Positions 24,054 through 33,341 of a stretch of 33,936 nt of DNA are shown here, one piece after another. The stretch comes from Paucidesulfovibrio sp050251775 (GTDB taxonomy: Bacteria > Desulfobacterota > Desulfovibrionia > Desulfovibrionales > Desulfovibrionaceae). The stretch's first letter is position 1. Each line of letters begins with the position of its first letter. The DNA lies in NCBI GenBank assembly GCA_050251775.1, contig JBFWMD010000036.1, forward strand, positions 1 through 33,936, read 5' to 3'. The position numbers and the translations under genes are program-made. The notes under the pieces are model-generated. The model saw only the letters and a program-made list of their open reading frames with translations, made no database searches and was not told the DNA's origin.

Positions 24054-25562
24054 CTACCTCCTCCGCAAGAAGTTTCCGTGCCGGGCGGTTCCCGGACCAA
24101 AGGCGCCCCTGCCCAGGGGCAGCAGCACCGCCAGCAGGGCGCAGCCGGCCAGCACGCCCCAGCCGAAGAGCGAGATGACCAGGGTCGAATAGTCCCCGTA
24201 GTTCACGCTCAGGTCGCCCACAAAGTTGCTCACGCAGATGGCGCCGAGCATCAGGGGCACGATCACCCGCAGACAGACCGTCCAGACGCCGCCCACGGAA
24301 AACTCCGACAGGGTGTTGATGTGCCGGCGCAGGCTTTCCAGGTCGCAGAACCAGACGATGAAGACGATTTCCGCGAGACCGCCGATCAGCACGCCGTAGT
24401 TGTTGATAAAATGGTCAACGATATCCAAAAGATACAGTCCACCACCCATGGTGAAGACACTGCTCGCCAGCAGCCCCGCGAGGCAGAAGAGCGTGGACGC
24501 GAGCCTGCGGGAGATGTCCAGCTTGTCCATCAGCGCCGAGACCACGGCCTCGGTGATGGAAATCTGCGAGGACAGCCCGGCCACCACCAGGGCCAGGAAG
24601 AACAGCGCCCCGAAAAAGACCGGCATGGGCATCAGGTTCACGGCCGTGGGCAGGGTCACGAAGGCCAGGCCCACGCCCGATCCAGCCACCTCGCTCACGG
24701 GCACGCCCTGCTGCTGGGCCATGTAGCCCAGCACGCTGAAGATCATCAGCCCGCCGAGCATGGAGAAGCCGCAGTTGATGAACACCGTCATGCAGCCGTT
24801 GTTGGCGATGTCCGAACGGTTGGGCAGGTAGCTGGAATAGGCCAGCATGATGGCGAACCCGATGGACAGGCTGTAGAAGATCTGTCCAAAGGCGTCAGCC
24901 CAGACCGAATAATCCAAAAGCGCCGAGAAATCGGGGCGGAAGAGCCACTCCAGTCCCTCGCCCGCGCCCGGCAGCATCAGCCCGCGCGCGATGAACACGA
25001 GCACCAGGATGAACAGCACGGGCATGAAGATCTTGTTGGCGCGCTCCACTCCGCCGCGAACACCGGTGAACACCGCCGCATAGGTCACGAGCCAGGCCGC
25101 GGCCACCCCGCCGAACACGGGCAGGTTCAGTTCGCCCATGGTCAGGGGCGAATCCGTGAGGCCCAGGAATCCGCCGAAGAAGAAATCCTTGGGCGCGTCG
25201 CCCCAGCCGAGGCTGAAGGAAAGCAGAAAATAGTTGAAGGCCCAGGAGATGACCACCACGTAGTAGGTGGCGATCACCGCCGCCACGAGCACCTGGAACC
25301 AGCCGAGCCACTCCATGTGTCGGGAGATGGAGGCGAAGATCTTGGGCGCGGAGCCGCGAAACCGGTGTCCAAGGCCAAACTCAAGGATGATAAAGGGGAT
25401 GCCCGCAGCCAGCATGGCTACGAAGTAGGGAATCAGGAAGGCTCCGCCGCCATTCTCATACACCATATAGGGAAAACGCCAGATGTTCCCCAGGCCAATG
25501 GCGGACCCCACAGCGGCCAGGATGAAGCCGGTGCGCGAACTCCACGTCTCACGATTACTCAT
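24054..25562 (-). CDS. Sodium-dependent NSS-family transporter (MetP-type)
   Basis: A neurotransmitter:sodium symporter homologue of 502 residues, with 11-12 membrane segments predicted. The N-terminus has the diagnostic WSSRTGFILAAVGSAIGLGN and IWRFPYMVYENGGGAFLIPY, where the first helix carries sodium- and substrate-binding residues. Later come QIFYSLSIGFAIMLAYSSYL and LVVAGLSSQISITEAVVSAL. It probably imports an amino acid together with sodium. The start ATG 25562 (MSNRETWSS) has an AGAGGAG site upstream. The small MetS-type gene follows after three bases. Together they most resemble methionine/alanine importers. Direct substrate evidence is lacking. Confidence 0.93.
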   Translation of the reverse strand: MSNRETWSSRTGFILAAVGSAIGLGNIWRFPYMVYENGGGAFLIPYFVAMLAAGIPFIILEFGLGHRFRGSAPKIFASISRHMEWLGWFQVLVAAVIATYYVVVISWAFNYFLLSFSLGWGDAPKDFFFGGFLGLTDSPLTMGELNLPVFGGVAAAWLVTYAAVFTGVRGGVERANKIFMPVLFILVLVFIARGLMLPGAGEGLEWLFRPDFSALLDYSVWADAFGQIFYSLSIGFAIMLAYSSYLPNRSDIANNGCMTVFINCGFSMLGGLMIFSVLGYMAQQQGVPVSEVAGSGVGLAFVTLPTAVNLMPMPVFFGALFFLALVVAGLSSQISITEAVVSALMDKLDISRRLASTLFCLAGLLASSVFTMGGGLYLLDIVDHFINNYGVLIGGLAEIVFIVWFCDLESLRRHINTLSEFSVGGVWTVCLRVIVPLMLGAICVSNFVGDLSVNYGDYSTLVISLFGWGVLAGCALLAVLLPLGRGAFGPGTARHGNFLRRR

Positions 25563-25771
25563 GGGTCTCCTCTCTTGCGACTGGATTTTCGCGAAAGAAA
25601 AAATCAGCTCATTCGATTCACGAAAACAGCTAAAACAGTCGATCAGAATGTTTCAATCTGCAAAGAGAGGCAACCTATACGAGAATTCCTCCGTTGTCCA
25701 AGCGGAATTGTCCATGAAAATCGGCCCGGCATGGTTCTGCGCAACAACGCGACGCCGCGCTCGCACGCGGT

Positions 25772-26884
25772 TCAGAACAGGTCTTCGGCGCAGGAGATGC
25801 CGTGGCAGACCTCGTCCTGGAAGGATTCACGGATAGCCAGAATATCGTCGAGGACTTGGAAAAAGACATCCACCACGGCCGGGTCAAAGTTCACGCCGCG
25901 CCAGCCCCGGATGATTTCGAGGGACTTTTCCAGAGAGAACGGCTCCTTGTAGGGTCGTCGCGAAAGCAGGGCGTCGAAAACGTCCGCCACGGAGACAATG
26001 CGCGCGGCCATGGGAATCCTCCGCCCGGCGATTCCATTGGGATACCCCTTGCCGTCCCAGCGCTCGTGATGGTTCAGGGCGATGACCTCTCCCAACCGGA
26101 GAATTCCGGACGGATCTCCTTCCAGAATGCGCGCGCCGATGATCGTGTGCCGCTTCATGATTTCCCACTCTTCCGGATCGAGTTTGCCGGGCTTGAGCAG
26201 AATCCGGTCCGGGATGCCCACCTTGCCGATATCATGCAGGGGCGCGGCGTAGAGGATGCGGTCCACCGTGGCCTCGGGCAGCCCCAGCCCCCGGGCCAGA
26301 ACCGCCGAGGTATGGCTCATGCGCTGGATGTGCGCGCCCGTGTCCTCATCCTTGAATTCCGCCGTGCGGGAAAGGCGGAAGATCGTGTTCAGCGAGGAGG
26401 ACCGAAGGCTGGCCAGAGCCTTGGAAAGCTGTTCGGTCTTCCGGGCGACCTCGCTTTCCAGCTCGCGCTGGTAATGGCGCAGGTGGTCCGAATAGGCCTT
26501 GACCTTGACCAGCGTGCGCACGCGGGCCAGCAGTTCGCTCTTGTCCACGGGCTTGGTCAAAAAGTCGTCCGCGCCCGCCTCCATGGCCCGGACCCGGTCC
26601 GAGACCGCGTCCAGGCTGGTGACCATGACCACGGGAATGGTCCGGGCGTCGTTGTCCAGCTTGATTTTCCGCGTGGCGTCGAAACCGTTCAGCTTCGGCA
26701 TCATCACATCCATGAGGATCACGTCGGGATGCTCCGTCAGAACCCGCTCCACAGCCTCCTCGCCATCATTGGCCAGACGCACCTCATAGCCCGCCGGAAT
26801 CAGCAGGGCCTCCATCAGCCGCCGGTTCCTGTCGTCGTCGTCCACAACCAGAACCACTGGTCCACGCAGCGAATCCGCATTCAT
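25772..26884 (-). CDS. Response regulator: REC plus HD-GYP (RpfG-type)
   Basis: 370 residues. Receiver domain MNADSLRGPVVLVVDDDDRN, phospho-Asp in VILMDVMMPKLNG, Lys in FLTKPVD. A coiled linker leads to an HD-GYP domain (about 165-355) with the full catalytic set: GAHIQRMSH, PLHDIGKVGIPD, MKRHTIIGARIL, LNHHERWDGKGYPNG and ADVFDAL. It should hydrolyse c-di-GMP. ATG 26884 overlaps the upstream kinase stop as ATGA, so the kinase is the likely partner. It is the last gene of the operon. The target of the regulation is not visible. Confidence 0.93.
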   Translation of the reverse strand: MNADSLRGPVVLVVDDDDRNRRLMEALLIPAGYEVRLANDGEEAVERVLTEHPDVILMDVMMPKLNGFDATRKIKLDNDARTIPVVMVTSLDAVSDRVRAMEAGADDFLTKPVDKSELLARVRTLVKVKAYSDHLRHYQRELESEVARKTEQLSKALASLRSSSLNTIFRLSRTAEFKDEDTGAHIQRMSHTSAVLARGLGLPEATVDRILYAAPLHDIGKVGIPDRILLKPGKLDPEEWEIMKRHTIIGARILEGDPSGILRLGEVIALNHHERWDGKGYPNGIAGRRIPMAARIVSVADVFDALLSRRPYKEPFSLEKSLEIIRGWRGVNFDPAVVDVFFQVLDDILAIRESFQDEVCHGISCAEDLF

Positions 26885-28332
26885 TTTTCAGCCCCTCCAT
26901 GGAGAGCTTCGTTGCCGCTGCGGAGCGGCAGAGCCAGTTTGATCCTGACGCCTCCGACAGCCCCCTCGCTTTCGATCCAGGCCGTGCCGCCGTGCAGCCT
27001 GGCATATTTCAGGACCAGAGCCAGCCCCGAGCCGATCCCGGACCAGCCGGTCTCCGCCTCCCTCGGGAGCTTGAAAAACGGCTTGAAAACATCCAGGCAT
27101 TCCTGTTCGCTCATGCCGCCACTCTCCCCTTCCACGACAAAGAGCAACCATGCTCCGCCCTCCAGCCCGGCCCGGCGGGCCTCCTCCTTCGTGACGCGAC
27201 GCGCCTCCAGCCGCACGAGCCCGCCCCTCGGGGACAGCCGGATCATGTTGTCGAGCATGTACAGCAGGGCCTGCCGGATCTTGCTCAGATCAAGCGCCAC
27301 CGTGGGCAGGTCCTTGACCGAGGATTCCAGACGGATCCCGCATTGCAGCGCTCTGTCGCGGACCAGCACCAGGGCGCGGTCCACCAGTTCCGCCGGCCGG
27401 ACCGGCCCGAAGAGCAGGCCGTCCTGGGCCGAATCCACCCGGGCCAGATCCAGAATCTCGCTGATCAACACGTTGAGGTGAAAGGCGCTCTGCACGATGT
27501 CGTTGACATATTCGACCTGTTTTTCGTTCAGCGGACCGTAATGCTCATCCTGGAGCAACTGCGAAAAGCCGAGTACCGCGTTCAGGGGCGTGCGCAACTC
27601 ATGGCTGACGCTGGCCAGGAAAAGGGATTTCGCCAGGTTGGCCTCCTCGGCCTGGGCTTTGGCCTCGGCCAGTTCCTCCTGGTTCCTGGTCAGCCTGTTC
27701 AGATAGCGGCGGTACTGAAAGAACACGGTCCCCCAAAGCACCAGAAGCAGCAGAACCAGCCCGCACCCGGCGATGACGGACCGATCCGCCCAGGCCATCT
27801 GAATGGCCATGTCCTCGGAATGATTTTTGGCGATCAGCGCATCCGCCTCCGCCAGAGAGGCAAAAAAACGCTCGCGCAACGTGCTGAAGACGCCGGATCT
27901 CAAAATGGCAAGGGCCTCCTCGCTCCTGTCCTGCGCGAGGAGGTCAAGGACGCGCTCTTCCTCCCGAACCAGCAGACGCCGCTCGCCCCGCAGCGCATCC
28001 AGGGCGCGTGAGTTCATGGCCTCGGCGAGCGCTTCGGCTTTGTCCACGAGGAGCTCGGTCTCCCGCATGACCGAGATCGAACGCGCGGTGGCTTTCCGGT
28101 CGTTGCCAGCGGCATCCAGCAGCAGGCTGGAAAACAACCGTTCGTCACGATAGCGCAACTGGGCAACAGCACGAGAAAGTTCGCTCTCCAGGCCCGCATG
28201 CGTCCTGTACTGCTCTTCCATGGCGCGCACCACCCAGGTCCCGAACAAGGTCAGGACGATGGCCACCACCAATCCCATCCAGAAAAAAAAGGACAGGCGC
28301 AGCCGAAACGTTCTCAAGCGGGGTCGCTCCAT
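26881..28332 (-). CDS. Membrane histidine kinase with eroded ATP-binding box
   Basis: 483 residues. Membrane segments about 13-35 and 187-207 bracket a helical periplasmic domain of about 150 residues. Kinase core: FLASVSHELRTPLNAVLGF (H-box, His near 253). The N-box is YMLDNMIRLSP, keeping one Asn. The G1 box reads VEGESGGMS where DTGIGI is normal, and G2 is SGIGSGLALVLKYARLHGG. The lost G1 aspartate suggests weak or absent ATP binding. It follows the stand-alone receiver gene by 33 bases and overlaps the REC-HD-GYP gene as ATGA. It may be a phosphatase, a scaffold or a receiver of phosphate rather than an active kinase. Confidence 0.88.
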   Translation of the reverse strand: MERPRLRTFRLRLSFFFWMGLVVAIVLTLFGTWVVRAMEEQYRTHAGLESELSRAVAQLRYRDERLFSSLLLDAAGNDRKATARSISVMRETELLVDKAEALAEAMNSRALDALRGERRLLVREEERVLDLLAQDRSEEALAILRSGVFSTLRERFFASLAEADALIAKNHSEDMAIQMAWADRSVIAGCGLVLLLLVLWGTVFFQYRRYLNRLTRNQEELAEAKAQAEEANLAKSLFLASVSHELRTPLNAVLGFSQLLQDEHYGPLNEKQVEYVNDIVQSAFHLNVLISEILDLARVDSAQDGLLFGPVRPAELVDRALVLVRDRALQCGIRLESSVKDLPTVALDLSKIRQALLYMLDNMIRLSPRGGLVRLEARRVTKEEARRAGLEGGAWLLFVVEGESGGMSEQECLDVFKPFFKLPREAETGWSGIGSGLALVLKYARLHGGTAWIESEGAVGGVRIKLALPLRSGNEALHGGAEK

Positions 28333-28365
28333 GCTCTTTATGGCCTTCCTACCCAGGGGCCGATG

Positions 28366-28731
28366 CTATGCAAGGTATTTCTCGAACAGGGACACCAGTT
28401 TTCGCGTATCCACGGGCTTGATCATGAACTCGTCGCAGCCCGAGGCGCGAATCTCCTCCTCTTCCGTGGGCAGAGAAAACGCCGTGAGCACAACGATGGG
28501 CGTCCGGGCCGTTTCCGGCGAGGCCCGGAGGATGCCGATGGCTTCCAGGCCGTCCATGACGGGCATCTGCACATCCATGAAGATCAACCCCGGTCGATGC
28601 TTCAGGGCCGCATCCACCCCCTCGCGGCCGTTGGCCGCCTCCAGCGTCGCATACCCCTTGGCTTCCGCCAGATCCTTGACCAGCTTGCGGCTGCGGGGAT
28701 CATCCTCGACGATCAGCACGCTTTTGGGCAT
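28366..28731 (-). CDS. Stand-alone receiver protein (CheY/DivK-type)
   Basis: 121 residues consisting of one receiver domain and no output. MPKSVLIVEDDPRSRKLV carries the acidic pair, LIFMDVQMPVMDG the phospho-acceptor Asp, VVLTAFS the conserved Thr/Ser, and FMIKPVD the Lys. It sits three bases after the stop of the large Cache-PAS kinase, and before a second kinase. A role as a phosphate shuttle between the two kinases or to the REC-HD-GYP protein is suggested by position only. Confidence 0.93.
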   Translation of the reverse strand: MPKSVLIVEDDPRSRKLVKDLAEAKGYATLEAANGREGVDAALKHRPGLIFMDVQMPVMDGLEAIGILRASPETARTPIVVLTAFSLPTEEEEIRASGCDEFMIKPVDTRKLVSLFEKYLA

Positions 28732-28734
28732 GCC

Positions 28735-31700
28735 CTACTCCTCGGTTCCAACCGGATGAGACTCTTCCCGCCCGTCGGCGGGGAGCACGAAAACGAAACG
28801 GCTGCCCCGGCCCTCTCCGGCGCTCTCGGCCCAGATGGTTCCACCGTGCAGGCGCAGCAACTGTGCCGAGAGGGGCAACCCCAGCCCGGTCCCCGGCGTT
28901 TTGCCGGTTCGGCCCGATCGCACTTGATAAAACTCCTCGAAGACCTTTTGCAAGTCCTCGTCGCACAACCCGATGCCGGAATCCGCGACGCTGACCACGA
29001 CCCAGTCACCGGACGCCGCGCACAGATCATCGCGAAGCGGTTCCGGGACCAGGTTGCGGACCTCTTTCGCGCTCTCGCGACGGGCGGACAATTCGATGCT
29101 GCCGCCGTCGGGCGTGAACTTGGAGGCATTGGAAAGCAGATTGAAAACGACCTGTTTGATCTTGCGCTCGTCCGCACTGATCATGCCCAGCCCCTGTTCC
29201 AGGCCGAGCCGCAGTTCGATGCCATGGCGGGCGGCCTTTTCGCGGATGTAGATCAGACTGGTGTTCAAAAGCAGATCCAGGTCAAACAGCGAAGGCTGGA
29301 GCTCCATTTTGCCCGCCTCGATCTTGGACAGCTCCAGGATGTCGTTGATCAGGGACAGCAGGTGCTGGCCGCTTTGCAGGATGTCGCCGACGTATTCCTC
29401 CTGCTTTTCGGTCAGCGGACCGAAATACTTGTCCTGCATGACCTCGGCGAATCCGATGATGGCGTTCAGAGGGGTGCGCAGTTCGTGGCTCATGCTCGCC
29501 AGGAAGTTGGACTTGGCCTGACTGGCGGCCTCGGCCCCTTCCCGAGCCCTCTCCGCCTCCTCCTTGGCCTCAATGAGCCGCGATTCCGCTTCCTTGCGTG
29601 CGCTGATGTCCGAGACAAAGCAGCAGAGAAATTCCTCGCCGCCGAATTCCTGATAATAGGTCACGACCTCCACGGGAATGGGCTCGCCGCCCACACGGTA
29701 ATGGCGCGATTCAAAGCGCATTCCGCCCAGGGCCTTATGCTCCTTGAACCGTTCCGCCCAGCCCGCGGTATCGAAATCGGGATCAACGTCGCCCAGGCCC
29801 ATGTGCAGCAACTCTTCGCGCGCAATGCCCAGAAGCCGTCCCGCTCCCTCGTTGACATCAAAGAACGTGCCGTCCGGGCGGACCCAGTAGATGCCTTCCC
29901 GGGAGCGATCAATGGAAAGGCGCGTGCGCCGGAGCGCCTCATCCGTGCGCTTGCGCTCCGTGATGTCCTCCACCACGGAAATGAAGTGCACGGGCTTGCC
30001 GTGCGCGTCGCGCAGCAGCGACACCGTCAGGTTGACCCAGACGATGCCGCCCACTTTCCGGATATAGCGCTTTTCCATGTTGTAATTTTCGATTTCTCCG
30101 GCCAGAACCTTGCCCACGAGTTCCAGATCCGCTTCCAGGTCCTCGGGATGCGTGATGTCCTGGAACGTCCGGACCATGAGTTCCTCCCGGCTGTATCCCA
30201 GAATCCCGCAGAAACGGTCATTGATCAGCAGCCAGGATCCGTCCAGGCCCACATGGGCGATGCCCACCGCGGCCTGCTCAAAGGTGGCCCGGAAACGCTT
30301 CTCGCTCCAGACGAGCTTCTGCTCCGCGCGGCGGATGTCCGTCATGTCGCGCAGCACGGCCGTGAAAAAGCGCTGCTCGCCCACGGTCACGTCGCTGATG
30401 CCCAGGTGCAGCGGGAAGGCGCTTCCGTCCTTGCGCACTCCGGTCAGTTCGCGCCCCAGCCCGATGATCCGGGCCTCCCCTGTTTGCAGGTAGCGCTCAA
30501 GGTATTTGGCGTGCTCCTCGCGGTAGGGCGAAGGTTGCAGCATGGAAGCGCTCCGGCCGAGGACCTCCGAGGCCTGATACCCGAAAATCCGCTCCGCGGC
30601 CTTGTTGAAGCCGATGATCCGGCCTTGCAGGTCCGCCGTGACAATGCCCTCCAGCGTGTTATCGATGATGGCCGCATTCACCGCCTCGCTGCGCGCCAGC
30701 CGGGCATTGGTCCGCCCCAGCTCCTCGGCCCGCATCCTGACCTGCCCTTCCAGATTCTCGTAGAGCATGCTCAGACGCTCGGCCATGTCGTTAAAAATCT
30801 CGGCGAGAACGCCGATCTCGTCGTGGCCGCGAACGTCCGCCCGAAGGGCGCGGTTCCCGTCGGCGAATCCGGCCATGGTCCGCTTGAGATCGAGAAGCGG
30901 ACTGCTGAGGGCATACCCGCCATAGAGGGCAATGGTCAGCCCCACAAGAAACGCGCCCAGCGGAACCAGATAGATCAACCAGGAGATGTTACGGAACGCC
31001 GCCATGAGCGTGGGGCTCTCCGTCAGGTGGATCAGGGTCAGATTCTCGTCCGGACGCCCCAGGGAAACGCGCCGGGCTGAGGCCAGCCACTCCTCGCCCT
31101 CAAAACGCACGTTGGCCGCGCCGCCCCTGAGAAGCGTCGCGGCCTGTTCCGGAAAGTCGCGGAAAAGGCCCATGCCCGTGTCCAGCGAATCCGGCCCGCC
31201 CCAGTTCCTGCCGGGATCACGGTCGTGGTGGACGTACGTGCCGTCATCCTTGACCACGATCCAAAATCCCTTGCCGTGCGGCATGGAGCGCACCAGATCG
31301 TCCAGGAGCCAATCTCCAAAATAATTGAGGATGAAGACACCAGCAGGCTCGTTCCTCCGCGATTCCACAGGGGCGGCAAAACGCAGCATGGGAGTGACCG
31401 GGAACGAAATCTTGCCCTGCTCCCGGTTCAGGTCAAAACGGGAGATGGAGACCCCGCCGGCAGGGGTTCGCATGGCTTCCTGGAAATAATAGCGGTTGCG
31501 CTTGAGCTGCAACTGATCCTGCGAGCGCCGCTCCACCCGGTCGTCATGGTAGTCGAGGCGGTAACGTTCCCAGCCGCTGGCGTCGAGAATCCGGAGCTGC
31601 CCGTAGATGCGTTTGGCCAGGAGAAAACCGGAGAGAAGTTCATCCAGATTCCTGGTATCGTCCCTGCCGCCGCCCCAGATGTGTTCGCGGACCAGCGTTT

Positions 31701-31935
31701 TCACGTAGGGGGAATTGGCGAGAAATACGGTATCCATACGCGCGGTTTCCACCCGGCTGTGCAGGTAGCTTTGCGCCGCCAGCAGCAGCGACTCCTCGCT
31801 TTTGCGCGTTTCCAATTCCTGGCCGCGATAGACGAAATACGTTGTCAGCCCGATCCCCGCCATGAAGACGGGGATCAGGGTCAGGACGGTCAGGGCCACA
31901 AACCGCCAACGAAGACCACCGAATTTCAACGCCAT
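28735..31935 (-). CDS. Cache-HAMP-PAS sensor histidine kinase
   Basis: 1066 residues. Membrane segment about 12-34, a large periplasmic Cache-like domain (about 40-320, with GYVLKRN-free text such as RILDASGWERYRLDYHDD, and GVFILNYFGDWLLDDLV), second segment about 330-352, and a HAMP linker (about 355-405). Three PAS modules follow (about 430-790, one with PAS/PAC text DITERKR). The kinase core has FLASMSHELRTPLNAIIGF, VVFNLLSNASKFTP, VADSGIGL and GTGLGLPLS, all intact. ATG 31935 has GGGGAG just upstream. It begins the operon that ends in REC-HD-GYP. The extracellular signal is unknown. Confidence 0.92.
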   Translation of the reverse strand: MALKFGGLRWRFVALTVLTLIPVFMAGIGLTTYFVYRGQELETRKSEESLLLAAQSYLHSRVETARMDTVFLANSPYVKTLVREHIWGGGRDDTRNLDELLSGFLLAKRIYGQLRILDASGWERYRLDYHDDRVERRSQDQLQLKRNRYYFQEAMRTPAGGVSISRFDLNREQGKISFPVTPMLRFAAPVESRRNEPAGVFILNYFGDWLLDDLVRSMPHGKGFWIVVKDDGTYVHHDRDPGRNWGGPDSLDTGMGLFRDFPEQAATLLRGGAANVRFEGEEWLASARRVSLGRPDENLTLIHLTESPTLMAAFRNISWLIYLVPLGAFLVGLTIALYGGYALSSPLLDLKRTMAGFADGNRALRADVRGHDEIGVLAEIFNDMAERLSMLYENLEGQVRMRAEELGRTNARLARSEAVNAAIIDNTLEGIVTADLQGRIIGFNKAAERIFGYQASEVLGRSASMLQPSPYREEHAKYLERYLQTGEARIIGLGRELTGVRKDGSAFPLHLGISDVTVGEQRFFTAVLRDMTDIRRAEQKLVWSEKRFRATFEQAAVGIAHVGLDGSWLLINDRFCGILGYSREELMVRTFQDITHPEDLEADLELVGKVLAGEIENYNMEKRYIRKVGGIVWVNLTVSLLRDAHGKPVHFISVVEDITERKRTDEALRRTRLSIDRSREGIYWVRPDGTFFDVNEGAGRLLGIAREELLHMGLGDVDPDFDTAGWAERFKEHKALGGMRFESRHYRVGGEPIPVEVVTYYQEFGGEEFLCCFVSDISARKEAESRLIEAKEEAERAREGAEAASQAKSNFLASMSHELRTPLNAIIGFAEVMQDKYFGPLTEKQEEYVGDILQSGQHLLSLINDILELSKIEAGKMELQPSLFDLDLLLNTSLIYIREKAARHGIELRLGLEQGLGMISADERKIKQVVFNLLSNASKFTPDGGSIELSARRESAKEVRNLVPEPLRDDLCAASGDWVVVSVADSGIGLCDEDLQKVFEEFYQVRSGRTGKTPGTGLGLPLSAQLLRLHGGTIWAESAGEGRGSRFVFVLPADGREESHPVGTEE

Positions 31936-32111
31936 GGGACTCCCCCGAAATTACCAACCAAACGGCTCTGGACGATACCAAAACGGGAAGAGTTTAGAAA
32001 CACCCGTAGCGGAAGAATTGTGCGAGCTTCCCCCTTCCGGGGTAATCCACCCGCAAAGAAGTAGTTCTGACAAGTAGAATTTCCTCGTAATCCAAACGCA
32101 GAAAATTTTAC

Positions 32112-32228
32112 ATGAAGACATCCCGTTATTCCGACAGTCAAATCTTGAGCATCTTGAAGCAGGCCGAAACCGGCATTCCCGTGGCGCAACTCTGCCGTGA
32201 ACATGGATTCGGCGGCATGAACGCCTCC
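32112..32228 (+). pseudogene. IS3-type OrfA fragment with internal deletion
   Basis: The start MKTSRYSDSQILSILKQAET then GIPVAQLCREHG matches the N-terminus of IS3-family OrfA helix-turn-helix proteins. REHG is joined directly to FGGMNAS, which in intact proteins lies about a dozen residues further on, so the stretch with the typical FYKWR motif is deleted. After FGGMNAS the resemblance ends. Confidence 0.75.
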
Positions 32229-32248
32229 TTAGAGGTAGTGCTGAAGGT

Positions 32249-32397
32249 ATGTCCAGACAGAGCGCTAAAGAGTATTCCATGGTCGAGGTCGTCAGCATGG
32301 TTCAACGCAGGCGCCGGACGCTACCTGAAAAGGTGCGGATTGCGGAAGAAGTCTCCCCGCAGGGGAGGAGTGTCTCATTCGTGGCCCGCCAGGGCCA
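32249..32397 (+). pseudogene. Transposase OrfA-like fragment (IS66-type)
   Basis: In a different frame from the first fragment, VVSMVQRRRRTLPEKVRIAE followed by VSPQGRSVSFVARQ resembles the N-terminal helix-turn-helix of IS66-type TnpA proteins (RRRRW..EEK..IVEE...G.SV..VARRHG). It breaks off after VARQGH. Confidence 0.6.
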
Positions 32398-32453
32398 TTG
32401 GCGAGTGGTACGGATTCCACAACGAGCGTCGGCCGCTTTTGCGGGACGGATAG
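32394..32453 (+). pseudogene. Possible IS3 OrfB C-terminal fragment
   Basis: IGEWYGFHNERRPLLRDG resembles the end of IS3-family integrase-type transposases, where a W..FYN..RPHSALGG motif is usual. Only about 19 residues, so low confidence. Confidence 0.45.
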
Positions 32454-32483
32454 ATGCCGGGTGAAGTCTCCACGTTGGCCGGC

Positions 32484-32515
32484 TTCGCTGCAGGGGCTAA
32501 GCCCCCTGCAGTGAA
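32484..32515. repeat. Imperfect palindrome downstream of the transposase remnants
   Basis: TTC, then CTGCAGGGGC and GCCCCCTGCAG around TAA, then GAA, with one unpaired C and one mismatch. No T run follows on either strand, so it is more likely an element end or insertion scar than a terminator. Confidence 0.55.
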
Positions 32516-32609
32516 GGACGGACAGAATGTGGCGTGATCACAATCTGATCTCACCGTATTCCGCCCCCAATCCGTCCGAAGGATGGGAACCACCTCTGGA
32601 CCGTGGTTT

Positions 32610-33323
32610 CTATTCCGCGTTGCCCACGAGCACGACCTTATAGCCGCTGTGGGTAACGTTTCTGGCATCTGAATCAATGATAATGTATTCCACGTAGCTG
32701 CCTGCCTTGTCGGCGCGGACGGAGACGGGCATCTGCACGCTCTGGCCTGGCTTGAGGACAATGGCCCCCTTGTCTGCGGCGTCGAAAAATATCTGCCCCG
32801 ACTTTTTACTGACCACTTTGGTCACCTGCATTGCCGCGTCGCCGGTGTTTATGATGGCAAAGACCGCCTCTTTGGGCTCGCCTACACGCATGGCGCCCAC
32901 GATGACCTTACGCGGCTCGGCGGTGAGCACGCCCATGGGAATGGGGGTCACGTCACCCTGCATGGTGATGGTCAACGTACCAGCTTTTCCTTCTCCCCAC
33001 TGAACATAGACATATTTTTCAAATTTTCCTGGGAACTTATATGTGTTGTACACGATTTCCAGAATGGTCGACTCACCGGGCTCGAGGAGAGGCCTTTCCA
33101 ATTTTGTGGTGGTACAGGAGCAACTGGTGGATACGTTGCCTATGGTGAGCGCGGCGTCTCCGTTGTTGGTCAACGTGACGATTTTGCGGGCGACAACGCC
33201 CTCGACAAGATTTCCGAAGACCACTTGATTCTCGTTAACAATGAGTTTTCCAGCAGCCAAGGCAGGACTACAGGTCAGGACGATCAGGAAAGCGATGGCC
33301 AGCAGCATTCTGTTGATGTTCAT
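32610..33323 (-). CDS. Exported DUF1573-family protein
   Basis: 237 residues with a signal peptide (MNINRMLLAIAFLIVLTCSP, cleaved near residue 23). The first module is a DUF1573 immunoglobulin-like domain: VVFGNLVEGVVARKIVTLTN, then NGDAALTIGNVSTSCSCTTT with the characteristic CSC, and LEPGESTILEIVYNT. A second similar strand set follows (KEAVFAIINTGDAAMQVTKV and LKPGQSVQMPVSV). These domains are common in exported proteins of bacteria with c-type cytochromes, and the cysteine pair might bind metal. The role is unknown. ATG 33323 has GGAG about ten bases upstream. A tetrahaem cytochrome lies 18 bases upstream on the same strand. Confidence 0.88.
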   Translation of the reverse strand: MNINRMLLAIAFLIVLTCSPALAAGKLIVNENQVVFGNLVEGVVARKIVTLTNNGDAALTIGNVSTSCSCTTTKLERPLLEPGESTILEIVYNTYKFPGKFEKYVYVQWGEGKAGTLTITMQGDVTPIPMGVLTAEPRKVIVGAMRVGEPKEAVFAIINTGDAAMQVTKVVSKKSGQIFFDAADKGAIVLKPGQSVQMPVSVRADKAGSYVEYIIIDSDARNVTHSGYKVVLVGNAE

Positions 33324-33341
33324 GGGGCGATATCTCCGTGG

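Larger units (their letters stand above)
31936..32609. other. Intergenic region with scrambled transposase remnants
   Basis: This 674-base stretch between the Cache kinase and the DUF1573 gene carries no intact gene. Bases 31936-32111 are the upstream region of the kinase operon with no promoter that I would assert. Bases 32112-32453 hold three transposase fragments in different frames; 32484-32515 an imperfect palindrome. The rest, to 32609, has short open frames without resemblance to known families. Confidence 0.7.

Noticed and set aside
23871..25952. Long plus-strand frame opposite the transporter
   Set aside because: Shadow frame full of His/Gln/Glu/Arg runs; the minus strand has a clear NSS transporter.
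28198..31080. Long open frame of about 960 codons on the plus strand
   Set aside because: It is the antisense shadow of the Cache-PAS kinase and neighbours. Its protein has repetitive low-complexity composition with no domain, while the minus-strand frames match known domains throughout.
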